From positions 1,922,001 to 1,986,000 of the forward strand of contig NZ_OY764059.1 in the NCBI RefSeq assembly GCF_963668085.1: DNA of 64,000 nt. The letters run 5' to 3'. The translations under genes were made by a program, and so were the position numbers. The notes beneath the pieces were generated by a model, which saw only the letters and a list, made by a program, of their open reading frames with translations, was not told where the DNA came from and searched no databases. How positions within the stretch are numbered: the stretch's first letter is position 1; the number at the start of each line of letters is the position of its first letter. Shown here in pieces: positions 42,626 to 51,515 of this stretch. This DNA is from an uncultured Ilyobacter sp. Lineage in GTDB: Bacteria; Fusobacteriota; Fusobacteriia; Fusobacteriales; Fusobacteriaceae.

Positions 42626-43447
42626 TTATTCAAAAATCTTATCGTCATCCAAGTATTTTATAAGGATGGAATTTTTAATAAGATTCCTAAATCCTACCTT
42701 TTCAACTGAATTAATAAGTCTTGAGGTTTCTCTTATCCTCTTTGTAAAAAAATCATCACCAATGGGAATTCTTTTATTCTTACTGTAATAATTTACAAGC
42801 TGTTTGGTACTCTTTAGACCTAGTTGTATCTTTGCTCTTTTGAGCCTGTCCTTTAATATTCCGCTCGTGCAGTCTAATTTTTTGCAGATTTCATCTGTCT
42901 GAAGCCCATCTGCCATATGCCTTAGTATCTCATCGGCACCTATAGGATTTATTCTGTGGTACTTAGCAGAATAAACATCTGCCTTATGCACTATATTGGC
43001 CTCTTTGGTGCTAGGTTTTATTTTACCCCATTTACCGTGGTGGGATATTACTATATGGACAACATTCTTTTTTATTTCCTCATGGAGCTTGAGGTTTGTT
43101 TCCTCCTCGATATCTTCCATGATTTTTTCAGTCTCTCTGATTATATAATCTGGCCTTTTTATCATCATTTGGGAGTGGGACAGTTTTTCTCCGTTGATTC
43201 TTATACTGCCCTTACTTATATCGTGGATTATTATCCCTACCATGATTGCAAAAACATCTATTGTTTTTGAATACTCATCAAGGCCTATAAACTCTCTCTT
43301 CATCTCATCCTCAGATATTTTCAATACGTCATAAGTATGTGTAGAGACTTTTACTCCTTGGTCTTCTACAAGCTCTAGCTGACGTACGAGAGGATGTTGA
43401 AGGAGAGAATCTATATACAATTGTGCCTTTTTATTATTTATTTGCAT
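42626..43447 (-). CDS. HD-domain phosphohydrolase with C-terminal LuxR-like helix-turn-helix
   Basis: A 273-residue protein. The HD domain has the first His at KVSTHTYDVL, the HD pair in GIIIHDISKGS, and later ISHHGKWGKI, so the metal ligands look present. From about 175, MADGLQTDEICKKLDCTSG and ILKDRLKRAKIQLGLKSTKQLV resemble a GerE/LuxR-type recognition region. HD proteins cleave phosphate mono- or diesters, including nucleotides; the combination with a DNA-binding-like tail is unusual and the substrate unknown. It overlaps the end of dxs by 14 bases. Confidence 0.7.
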   Translation of the reverse strand: MQINNKKAQLYIDSLLQHPLVRQLELVEDQGVKVSTHTYDVLKISEDEMKREFIGLDEYSKTIDVFAIMVGIIIHDISKGSIRINGEKLSHSQMMIKRPDYIIRETEKIMEDIEEETNLKLHEEIKKNVVHIVISHHGKWGKIKPSTKEANIVHKADVYSAKYHRINPIGADEILRHMADGLQTDEICKKLDCTSGILKDRLKRAKIQLGLKSTKQLVNYYSKNKRIPIGDDFFTKRIRETSRLINSVEKVGFRNLIKNSILIKYLDDDKIFE

Positions 43448-45251
43448 TTATACACCCTTCTATCCTATCAACTAATTTACTTCCTCTAAGACCATTTTCA
43501 AAGAGGAGATCATCCCTTTTCCCATGAGGTATTTTAGCACTTTCAAGGGAGATTTTATAAAGTTTTTTATACAATCCCCGGTGATTTAAAAATTCTAAAA
43601 TAGAAGTTCCAAAGGAATTTTTGTCATAGGCTTCTTCCAAAACAAAAATATTATCATAATTTTTCACATTATCAACCAAATAATTTTCATCTAGAGGGCT
43701 TATGAAAGCAGCACTCACAATGGTTCCCCCTATACCTCTCTTGCAAAGTTCATCTTTGATTACCATGAGTTCCTTTAACATACTCCCTGTTGCTATATAG
43801 AGATTCTTTTCGCCTTTTTCCATCTCTTTCCATTGGCCAAACTGCAGGGGATTGTCTCCCTCTATGTCATAGCAGATGGACCTCGGTATTCTTATGGCCA
43901 TAGGCCCTTTTGTGTAGTTTCTAGATATCTCTAGAGCCTCTTCTAATTCTCTGCATGTAGTTGGTGCGATGACAGTAAATCCCTCTATACTCAGAAAATA
44001 ACTTATATCGTAGACTCCCTGATGAGTTTTACCGTCTTCTCCTACTATTCCAGCTCTGTCTACTATAAATCTCACCGGAAGATTTTGCAGTGAGATATCA
44101 TGTATTAGTTGGCTGTAAGCCCTTTGAAGAAAAGTCGAATATATTGCAACATAGGGCTTTTTTCCCGATATAGCCAGGCCACCTGCAAAGGTTACGGCGT
44201 GTCCTTCAGCTATACCTACATTGTGGCTTCTTTCTGGGAATTTTTCAAAAAAATTAACTAACCCTGTCCCCTTAACCATAGCAGCCGATATTGCATAGAT
44301 ATCCTTATCTTCCTCTCCCATCTGGCAGATCTTTTCGCCAAATATTTGAGAATAAGATGGTGATCCTTTTCTCACATTCCCAGTCTGCACATCAAAGGGA
44401 GATATTCCATGAAATTTTTCCTGATTTTTCTCAGCAAATGAATACCCCTTGCCTTTTTTAGTTTTCACATGTATCAGTATGGGGCCTTCCATAGTTTTGG
44501 CCTTTTCAAAAGTTTCAATAAGCTCCTTTGAGTCGTGGCCGTCAATTACTCCTAAAAATTTAAATCCAAGGTCTTCACATATGCTCATAGGAGCAAAAAA
44601 TTGTTTTACAGAGTGTTCTGCCCTTTTCAAGACACCTCCCACTCTTTTTCCAATTTTAGCTTTTCTCACGAGAGTTCTCACTTCATCCTTGAGGTTCATA
44701 TAAGTCTTACTTACCAGGAGTTTTGAAAAAAATCTAGAAAGTGATCCCACATTCTCCCCTATAGACATCTCATTGTCATTTAGAAGAATTATAATGTTTT
44801 TGAATCTGCCTCCTATATCATTTAAAGCCTCTAAAGAGGTTCCGTTTGCTATAGACGCATCTCCCACCACCACTATGATTTTTGAGTCTGGATTCGCTGC
44901 TGCTATCCCGCTAGCAGCAGAAAGTCCAGAACCTGCATGACCTGATATAAAGGCATCATGTTCACTCTCCTCGGGATTTAGAAATGGTCCTATCCCTCCT
45001 CTTTTTCTGAGGGTGGAAAATTCTTCATTCCTTCCTGTGACAATCTTATGAACATAAGACTGATGTCCTACGTCAAAAAGTATTTTATCCTTAGGAGAAT
45101 CAAAAACTTTATGAAGTGCAAGAGTTAATTCTACGACTCCTAGATTAGGAGCTAAATGTCCCCCGTTTTTACTTACAACATCTATGAGCTGTTCCCTTAT
45201 CTCTTGGGCTAGTTTTTCAATTTGATTTATGTTCATATTTTTTATATTCAT
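43434..45251 (-). CDS. dxs: 1-deoxy-D-xylulose-5-phosphate synthase
   Basis: A 605-residue thiamine-diphosphate enzyme making DXP from pyruvate and glyceraldehyde 3-phosphate for isoprenoids. It has HLAPNLGVVELTLALH, FDVGHQSYVHKIVTGR, GHAGSGLSAASGIAAAN, the ThDP motif GDASIANG to LNDNEMSIGENVG, and DRAGIVGEDGKTHQG in the transketolase half. ispH, a later enzyme of the same pathway, is at 61499. ATG with RBS upstream. Confidence 0.96.
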   Translation of the reverse strand: MNIKNMNINQIEKLAQEIREQLIDVVSKNGGHLAPNLGVVELTLALHKVFDSPKDKILFDVGHQSYVHKIVTGRNEEFSTLRKRGGIGPFLNPEESEHDAFISGHAGSGLSAASGIAAANPDSKIIVVVGDASIANGTSLEALNDIGGRFKNIIILLNDNEMSIGENVGSLSRFFSKLLVSKTYMNLKDEVRTLVRKAKIGKRVGGVLKRAEHSVKQFFAPMSICEDLGFKFLGVIDGHDSKELIETFEKAKTMEGPILIHVKTKKGKGYSFAEKNQEKFHGISPFDVQTGNVRKGSPSYSQIFGEKICQMGEEDKDIYAISAAMVKGTGLVNFFEKFPERSHNVGIAEGHAVTFAGGLAISGKKPYVAIYSTFLQRAYSQLIHDISLQNLPVRFIVDRAGIVGEDGKTHQGVYDISYFLSIEGFTVIAPTTCRELEEALEISRNYTKGPMAIRIPRSICYDIEGDNPLQFGQWKEMEKGEKNLYIATGSMLKELMVIKDELCKRGIGGTIVSAAFISPLDENYLVDNVKNYDNIFVLEEAYDKNSFGTSILEFLNHRGLYKKLYKISLESAKIPHGKRDDLLFENGLRGSKLVDRIEGCINANK

Positions 45252-45266
45252 AGAAATTTTCCTACC

Positions 45267-45728
45267 TTAGGCGAGCAGATATTTTTTCATCACAAGTCCC
45301 ACTACAATTCCTAGAAGAGCACCTATCAAAACTTCAAATGGTGTATGTCCTAGTAGTTCTTTGAGATTCTCATCATGAATTCTTTCCTCAATTTTCTGAG
45401 TAAGTCTTTCTACTATCTTGTTCAGTACCCCAGCTTGTTTCCCAGCGGCTCTTCTTATTCCAGCAGCGTCATACATAACTATTCCAGAAAAAATTACTGC
45501 AATTGCAAAGTAGCTGCTAGACATACCTTCCACTATGGCTATAGATGTAGCTAGAGACGTGGCAGTAGAGGAGTGAGAACTAGGCATCCCACCAGTACCC
45601 CAAAACCTCTTAATATCCAATTTTTTATCAAAAATTATGGCACTTATTACCTTGTAAAATTGAGCTATAAACCACGCAATAAATACAACATCGATTATCC
45701 TATTCCCAAAAATTATCCCTGGTTTCAT
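45267..45728 (-). CDS. Divergent PAP2-family membrane protein (YuiD-like)
   Basis: A 153-residue integral membrane protein with WGTGGMPSSHSSTATSLATS, the phosphatase-like SSH motif, and hydrophobic segments at both ends, including a C-terminal helix (FEVLIGALLGIVVGLVM). This family is related to acid phosphatase/haloperoxidase PAP2 proteins; the substrate is not known, although lipid phosphate is the usual suggestion. It precedes dxs in the operon, 15 bases away. Confidence 0.85.
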   Translation of the reverse strand: MKPGIIFGNRIIDVVFIAWFIAQFYKVISAIIFDKKLDIKRFWGTGGMPSSHSSTATSLATSIAIVEGMSSSYFAIAVIFSGIVMYDAAGIRRAAGKQAGVLNKIVERLTQKIEERIHDENLKELLGHTPFEVLIGALLGIVVGLVMKKYLLA

Positions 45729-45747
45729 AATTCTCTCCCGATATAAT

Positions 45748-46053
45748 TTAGATTTTTCTCATTACCTCTGAAACAACAGGATTGTCTTTGTTTTCCTTAT
45801 AAAATATCAGTGTCTTACCTATTATTCCCACAAGTTCAGATCCAGTTTTTTCTGCGAGTTCAAATGCGACCTCTTTTTTGTCCACTTCAGAGTTCTGAAG
45901 GATTTTTACCTTGATAAGTTCTCTAGACTCTATTGCCTGAAGAAAACTATCCACAAGATTATCCGACATTCCCTCTTTACCTATTCTCACGATAGGATCT
46001 AAGTCGTGGGCCTCTTTTCTCAAAAAATCTCTCTGTTTGCTGTTAAGTTTCAT
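45748..46053 (-). CDS. yhbY: YhbY-type CRM-domain RNA-binding protein
   Basis: A 101-residue CRM-domain protein: LNSKQRDFLRKEAHDLDPIV then RIGKEGMSDNLVDSF and ELVGIIGKTLIFYKEN, the last matching the GxxG-like loop region. YhbY binds pre-50S particles. It lies between the RNase J gene and a membrane protein gene, spaced 11 and 19 bases. Confidence 0.93.
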   Translation of the reverse strand: MKLNSKQRDFLRKEAHDLDPIVRIGKEGMSDNLVDSFLQAIESRELIKVKILQNSEVDKKEVAFELAEKTGSELVGIIGKTLIFYKENKDNPVVSEVMRKI

Positions 46054-46064
46054 TCTTCTCCTCT

Positions 46065-47879
46065 CTATACTTCCATTATTATCGGTAAAATTACCGGGTT
46101 TCTCTGAATTTTATCATAAAAATACTTAGACGCTACATCTTTTGTCACAGTTTTCAAGGCTGCCCATTCTGTGATTTTCTTTTCTTCATAAGATTTCAGC
46201 TTTTCTTTGATGCATAAAGCGGCCTCATTTATCATCTTTTCAGACTCTCTAGAATATACGAAACCTCTTGTCACTATGTCTGGTCCTGCCAGTATCATTC
46301 CTGTTTCTTTAGATATTGTTAGAACGACTATAACCACACCATCTTGTCCTAACTGTTGTCTGTCACGAAGGACGATATTACCGATATCCCCTACTCCTAG
46401 TCCGTCTACAAGAATGGCTCCGGCACTTACCTTCCCAGCTATTTTAGCATAGGATTTAGTAACCTCTATTTTACTTCCGTTTACTGCGATAAGTATCTGA
46501 TTCTCGTCTACCCCTGTCTCAATGGCCGTTTGCTTATGAGCCTTGAGCATCTTATATTCTCCATGTACAGGCATAAAGTTTTTGGGTTTTATAAGATTTA
46601 GCATAAGTTTCTGCTCATCTTTACTAGCATGCCCCGATACGTGTATCCCGGCTATTTTCCTAAATACTACTTCTGCATCATGTTTTAATAGATTGTTTAT
46701 ATTATTATATACAGCCCTTTCATTTCCAGGTATTGGAGTTGCAGATATTATTACAGTATCTCCCTTTCTGAGCTTTATATGTTTATGCATGTCTTTAGCT
46801 ATTCTAGACAGTGCAGCGAGTGGTTCTCCCTGTGTACCTGTACACAGAATAACTACCTTGTCCTCTTTTAATTTCCCCACTTCATGAAGAGAAACCATAA
46901 GTCCTTCTGGTATTTTTAAATATCCCAGCTTAGAAGCTATTTCAAAAACTCTCACCATACTTCTGCCGTCTATGGCTATTTTTCTTTTGAATTGGTGAGC
47001 CACATCTATTATCTGTTGAAGCCTGTGTATATGAGAAGCAAAAGAGGCTGCGATTATCCTTCCCTTTGCTTTTTCAAATTCCTGCCTGAAGGCCTCTCCT
47101 ACACTTTTCTCAGAAGGGGTGAATCCCTCTACTTCTGAGTTGGTAGAGTCAGAAAGAAGAAGGTCTACTCCCTGATCTCCTAGCTGTGCTAGTCTTGAAA
47201 AGTCAACTCCCACCCCATCTACAGGGGTAAGATCTATTTTAAAATCTCCAGTATGGACTATAACTCCTGCAGGTGTTGTTACTGCAAGGGCATAGGCATC
47301 AGCTATCGAGTGAGTTACCTTTATGAATTCAACGGTAAAATATTTACCTACCTTTATTTTACTTCTTCCCTTTATCTCTTTCATTTTAGGAAGTACCTTT
47401 GAAAATCCAGGATTATCAAACTTTGATTTTGCTAGAGCCAAGGTGAGCTTTCCCCCATACATAGGAACTGACTTATCTATTTTATTGTATAAGTAAGGAA
47501 TTCCACCTATGTGATCCTCATGCCCATGGGTTATAAACAAACCTTTTATCTTGTTCTTATTGCTTTCAATATATGAAAAATCAGGAATTACAAGGTCGAT
47601 TCCAAGAAGTTCATCGTCTGGGAAAGTAAGTCCAGCGTCTAATATGATTATCTCATCTCTATATTGAACCAGTGTCATATTTTTACCTATTTCATCTAGT
47701 CCCCCTAGAGGAATCACATACATTTTCTCCTCTTTTTTTGCTTTTGCAACCTCGGAATTCCCAGCTGTTTTAGCTACAGCGTTCTCTTCCGGTCTAGGTT
47801 TTTTCATATCTGTATTTTTTTCTCTACGTACAACAGGTCCCTTTCCATGGACCTCTTTTTGTTGATTTTTTATGCTCAT
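46065..47879 (-). CDS. rnj: Ribonuclease J
   Basis: A 604-residue MBL/beta-CASP ribonuclease. After a Lys/Glu-rich N-terminal tail of about 55 residues comes YVIPLGGLDEIGKNMTLVQY, the metal motif FITHGHEDHIGGIPY, HTGDFKIDLTPVDG, LLSDSTNSEVEG, and in the CASP part ASFASHIHRLQQI and FMPVHGEYKML. RNase J has 5'-3' exonuclease and endonuclease activity in RNA maturation and turnover. The start is ATG 47879, since ATGGAGGG at 47891 overlaps the RBS. Its 5' leader carries two 10-bp palindromes. Confidence 0.95.
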   Translation of the reverse strand: MSIKNQQKEVHGKGPVVRREKNTDMKKPRPEENAVAKTAGNSEVAKAKKEEKMYVIPLGGLDEIGKNMTLVQYRDEIIILDAGLTFPDDELLGIDLVIPDFSYIESNKNKIKGLFITHGHEDHIGGIPYLYNKIDKSVPMYGGKLTLALAKSKFDNPGFSKVLPKMKEIKGRSKIKVGKYFTVEFIKVTHSIADAYALAVTTPAGVIVHTGDFKIDLTPVDGVGVDFSRLAQLGDQGVDLLLSDSTNSEVEGFTPSEKSVGEAFRQEFEKAKGRIIAASFASHIHRLQQIIDVAHQFKRKIAIDGRSMVRVFEIASKLGYLKIPEGLMVSLHEVGKLKEDKVVILCTGTQGEPLAALSRIAKDMHKHIKLRKGDTVIISATPIPGNERAVYNNINNLLKHDAEVVFRKIAGIHVSGHASKDEQKLMLNLIKPKNFMPVHGEYKMLKAHKQTAIETGVDENQILIAVNGSKIEVTKSYAKIAGKVSAGAILVDGLGVGDIGNIVLRDRQQLGQDGVVIVVLTISKETGMILAGPDIVTRGFVYSRESEKMINEAALCIKEKLKSYEEKKITEWAALKTVTKDVASKYFYDKIQRNPVILPIIMEV

Positions 47880-47904
47880 GCTTCCCTCCATAAATAATAG
47901 GAGA

Positions 47905-47937
47905 GTTTTAAAACGGTCCCCTACACTGTTTTAAAAC
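47905..47937. repeat. Pair of GTTTTAAAAC palindromes in the RNase J leader
   Basis: GTTTTAAAAC occurs at 47905-47914 and again at 47928-47937, 23 bases apart (about two helical turns). As DNA they could be a pair of operator half-sites; as RNA the two copies can pair with one another into one hairpin just upstream of the RBS. Confidence 0.55.
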
Positions 47938-47977
47938 CCACCTTCATTTTCTATTATAATTAAAATGTTCAAAAAAA

Positions 47978-49765
47978 CTACTCTTTTCCTTTTAATTCAA
48001 GATACTTGTCCACCATGGATTTTGCAGCAGGTCCGGCTATACTTCCTCCTCCTCCTGCTCCTTCTGCAAAAACAACAAACACAACCTCAGGATTGTCTGC
48101 TGGAAAATATCCAGCTACCCATGCATGGGAATTTTTATACTGAGAGTTTTGTGCTGATCCTGTCTTTGCTGCGACTTTTATACCTTGAGTTCTGAGGGCT
48201 TTTGCAGTACCGTTGTCTTGTTCCACTGTTGCTATAAGATCCTCATTCAATATGTCAAAATATCTCCGTGGAACATCATTTTCTATATATTTATCCCTTA
48301 AAATAGATTCTGTGCTGCTAGAACCTTTAAAATAATTAACCACATGGGGTCTGTAAGCATATCCCTTGTTTGCAAGGATACAATATGCCATTGCTGCCTG
48401 AAGAGGGGTCATAGTAAGGTATCCCTGTCCGATGGATAGGTTTATCGTATCTCCCCTATACCAGCCCTCTTTCACATATTTTCTTTTCCAAGACTCATTG
48501 GGAAGTCTTCCAGATTTTTCTCCTGGAACATCTATCCCTGTTTTCTCCCCTATACCAAACTTTGATGCAGTTTTTACTATAGGTTCATAGCCTAGCTCGT
48601 CTCCTAGCTTATAAAAATAAGTGTTCACTGATTCTACCAAGGCTTTCCTCAGGTTTACAAATCCGTGTCCACCGACCTTCCAAGATTTCCACTTCCATTT
48701 CCCGATCTGATAATATCCCGGGTCATATATAGTTTCATTTGGATTCAGACCTTTTCCAAGAAGGGCCGTAGCGGTTATCACCTTAAATATCGACCCTGGC
48801 GGATATTCTCCTGTTATGGCTCTGTCACTTAAGGGCCTTCTTCTATCCTTTGTAATCTTACTCCATTCTTTAGGTGAAATTCTAGAACTAAACATATTCA
48901 GAGAATATGTCGGATAACTTACCATTGCGAGAATTTCACCATTTTTGGGATTAATAGCAATAGCAGACCCTTGTAGTTTATTGTCTTTAAAATATTCTTC
49001 CATATGATTCTGTAGCCCTTTATCTATCGTCAGATAGATATCTTTTCCTTGCTCAGGTTCTCTGGTTTTGAGCTTCTTCACAATTCTGTTAAGAGCGTTT
49101 ACCTCTATATATTCATACCCTGCCTTACCTTGAAGTTGTAGATCATACTCCTTTTCCACGCCGTTTTTTCCTATTATATCTCTTTGCGTATAACCCAATT
49201 CCTTGAGTTTTTTATACTCTTCTGCAGAGATTTTTTTTACATACCCTAAAACGTGTGATGCCAGAGTATCATAAATATACTTTCTCTTAGAATATGTCTG
49301 TACTTGCAAGTAGGGGTAGTCAGAAAGTCTTTCCATTATTCTATGAGCTTCTTTTTCGTCAAGGTCCTCTAAAAGTATATTTTCTCTTGTATAGGGAAAA
49401 ATTTCCCCGTATTTTATTCGTTTTTCTATATATTCTTTTTCAAAACCTGTGAGACGAGATATTTCCCTTACTATCTCATCGTCATATTTTCTTTCTTTCA
49501 TATAGACAAGCCTGTAGCCCGCCTCATTTGTTACAAGCAGCTCCCCTTTAGAATCAAAGATTTTACCTCTTGGAGCCTCAATTCTTTTCAGTTTAACTCT
49601 GTTTTTCTCAGAAAGATTTTTATACTTTTCTCCCTTTATGATCTGAAGATAAAAGAGTCTAGACCCGAGAAGTGCAAATATCACAACAACAAATATCTGA
49701 AATATGTTGCATCTGCTGCTATTATTTTTCCCTAGTCTCACTTCAAAACTTTTTTTTTTCTTCAT
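47978..49765 (-). CDS. mrdA: Penicillin-binding protein 2 (elongation transpeptidase)
   Basis: A 595-residue class B PBP anchored by one N-terminal helix (IFQIFVVVIFALLGSRLFYL). The dimerisation region has APRGKIFDSKGELLVTN; the transpeptidase has the SxxK motif PPGSIFKVITA (Ser325), an SxN motif around SVNTYF, and KTGSAQN near the C terminus. It crosslinks peptidoglycan during lateral growth. The preceding gene encodes an MreD-like protein, overlapping by a base. Confidence 0.95.
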   Translation of the reverse strand: MKKKKSFEVRLGKNNSSRCNIFQIFVVVIFALLGSRLFYLQIIKGEKYKNLSEKNRVKLKRIEAPRGKIFDSKGELLVTNEAGYRLVYMKERKYDDEIVREISRLTGFEKEYIEKRIKYGEIFPYTRENILLEDLDEKEAHRIMERLSDYPYLQVQTYSKRKYIYDTLASHVLGYVKKISAEEYKKLKELGYTQRDIIGKNGVEKEYDLQLQGKAGYEYIEVNALNRIVKKLKTREPEQGKDIYLTIDKGLQNHMEEYFKDNKLQGSAIAINPKNGEILAMVSYPTYSLNMFSSRISPKEWSKITKDRRRPLSDRAITGEYPPGSIFKVITATALLGKGLNPNETIYDPGYYQIGKWKWKSWKVGGHGFVNLRKALVESVNTYFYKLGDELGYEPIVKTASKFGIGEKTGIDVPGEKSGRLPNESWKRKYVKEGWYRGDTINLSIGQGYLTMTPLQAAMAYCILANKGYAYRPHVVNYFKGSSSTESILRDKYIENDVPRRYFDILNEDLIATVEQDNGTAKALRTQGIKVAAKTGSAQNSQYKNSHAWVAGYFPADNPEVVFVVFAEGAGGGGSIAGPAAKSMVDKYLELKGKE

Positions 49766-50184
49766 TACATACTCCCGAAAAACTTATCGTCTTTTTTCAT
49801 GTATAGATAATTAAATATCCCGTATGATGCCATCAGCTTAACTAATATAAAAACTGTAAAGTAACCTGTCTTAAAATATACCATTCCACCGTAGATTGCT
49901 GCCTGTATTGATATGATAAAGGGCAGGTTGTATTTTTCATAAGCTATAATCTTAGATACCCAATAGAAAACAAGGTACAATAAGGTTCCCGCAGTAGCCG
50001 CATTTATAAAACTTATACTTTGAAATGACATTACAAAAGCCACCAAAAGAATAAGGAAAATAGAATCTACATTTTTTTTATAAACCAGATAAGTTATATA
50101 GGGAATAGCTATGAAATTATACGGGTAATCCAAAGCCAGACTGTTTTCCAAAAATATCAGTATCAGGGAAAAGAAATTAATCAT
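49765..50184 (-). CDS. Small integral membrane protein, MreD-like by position
   Basis: A 139-residue very hydrophobic protein with four or five predicted helices (for example FFSLILIFLENSLALDY and SIFLILLVAFVMSFQ). Sequence similarity to MreD is weak by eye, but size, topology and location directly before mrdA are those of MreD, the rod-complex membrane protein. Its stop shares a base with the mrdA start. No mreB or mreC is in the window. Confidence 0.55.
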   Translation of the reverse strand: MINFFSLILIFLENSLALDYPYNFIAIPYITYLVYKKNVDSIFLILLVAFVMSFQSISFINAATAGTLLYLVFYWVSKIIAYEKYNLPFIISIQAAIYGGMVYFKTGYFTVFILVKLMASYGIFNYLYMKKDDKFFGSM

Positions 50185-50185
50185 T

Positions 50186-50521
50186 TTATCTCTTTAATAT
50201 CTCCTTCGCTTCATTCCATAGGACTTCAAGCTTATAAAAATCCCTGGTTTCTTCATCCATAATATGAACCACTATGTCGTCAAGGTCCACTAGAACCCAC
50301 TTAGACTCGTCGTATCCCTCTATACCCAGTCGAATCTCCCCTGACTCTCTGATTTTTTTGTCCACTTCATCAGTTATTGCCTGTATATTTCTGTTAGAAC
50401 TTCCAGTGCATATGACAGCATAGTCACATAGCGAACTCTTTCCTTGAAAATCAAGGACTAATATATCCTTTGCTTTTTTACTCTCTATTGCATCAACTAC
50501 TGTTTGTAACTTCCCGGTCAT
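50186..50521 (-). CDS. rsfS: Ribosomal silencing factor RsfS
   Basis: A 111-residue Iojap/RsfS protein: ILVLDFQGKSSLCDYAVICTGSSNRNIQAI and the later WVLVDLDDIVVHIMDEETRDFY are family hallmarks. It binds L14 of the 50S subunit and blocks subunit joining in stationary phase. It is one base from the next gene. Confidence 0.95.
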   Translation of the reverse strand: MTGKLQTVVDAIESKKAKDILVLDFQGKSSLCDYAVICTGSSNRNIQAITDEVDKKIRESGEIRLGIEGYDESKWVLVDLDDIVVHIMDEETRDFYKLEVLWNEAKEILKR

Positions 50522-50534
50522 TTTGCCTCCCGAA

Positions 50535-51515
50535 TCATTTTATGAAAATGTTTATTTTATTTTTAAGTTCTTTATTTTCAACCATATTTTTTATCCCAAG
50601 CTTTTGAGAAAGTTTATATCCTGTATAATAATCCTCGCTGTTATACTCTATAAAACTCTCTTCTGCCTTAGATGAATTCTTGTTAGCCTCTATATTTTTA
50701 TACCCTATCTTCTTCAACTTTGTTACTGTTTCATCTGTCCCTTTAGAATCTCCGAATACATCTATCTCAAGAAGTCCCTCTTGCTCTTTTCCAAGTACAA
50801 AGACCACGTTGGCAAGGGTAGGAAGACTTCCCTCCTCCTTTATTCTAAAGTACTTCTCATCTAGCTCTAATATCATCTCTTTAAGTTTGTCCTCAGGAAG
50901 ATCTTTATTCATAACATAGCTGTATTGCTCATAGGATTCATAGTTGGCGCTGTTGTATTTCACAGAGAAAGCATCTTCTAGCTTTTCCCCGGCCTGTCTT
51001 GCATAACCCCTTCTTCCATTGGCGTTCAATATATCAACTATGGCATTTTGCACCTCTCCGCCTCCTGTCACTTCATAATAAAGCTCTAGAAACATTGAGT
51101 TCAGGCTAGACGTCAGCACATACCTTTTATCTCCCATTGATATCTCAGGTATATTTTTCATATGCTTAGTGTTCAGGTCTACCTCTTTTCTCTTCACCAC
51201 TTTAAAGTTTTCAACATTTTCAGGAAGTATCTCATTTAATCTTCTTACGACTTCCTCATAATTTTTAGTATTAACTATATCTCCTAGGGTCTCATTCTTA
51301 TTGATGCTTATCTCAAATGGTATTTTTATAGATAATTTTTCTCCATATACCACAAAACTGTTTTCTTTTCCTATTATTATATATTTATCCCACTCCTGAA
51401 ATTCCTTGTCATTTCTTTTTCCCACATTTATAAGGAGCGTCACTGTTAAAATCAAAACTACAGAACAGATAAAGAATAAAAATTTAACCTTATTTTTATT
51501 TGGTCTTCTTGCCAC
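50535..51515 (-). CDS. Membrane-anchored protein with LytR C-terminal-type domain
   Basis: A 326-residue protein with an N-terminal helix (FLFFICSVVLILTVTLLIN) after a basic start, a central extracytoplasmic region, and two LytR_C-like modules: NAIVDILNANGRRGYARQAGE (about 165-235) and LLEIDVFGDSKGTDETVTKL at the end. LytR_C domains often occur in envelope proteins near rsfS, but there is no LCP catalytic domain here. Function unknown; probably envelope-related. It overlaps the mtaB end by 20 bases. Confidence 0.7.
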   Translation of the reverse strand: MARRPNKNKVKFLFFICSVVLILTVTLLINVGKRNDKEFQEWDKYIIIGKENSFVVYGEKLSIKIPFEISINKNETLGDIVNTKNYEEVVRRLNEILPENVENFKVVKRKEVDLNTKHMKNIPEISMGDKRYVLTSSLNSMFLELYYEVTGGGEVQNAIVDILNANGRRGYARQAGEKLEDAFSVKYNSANYESYEQYSYVMNKDLPEDKLKEMILELDEKYFRIKEEGSLPTLANVVFVLGKEQEGLLEIDVFGDSKGTDETVTKLKKIGYKNIEANKNSSKAEESFIEYNSEDYYTGYKLSQKLGIKNMVENKELKNKINIFIK

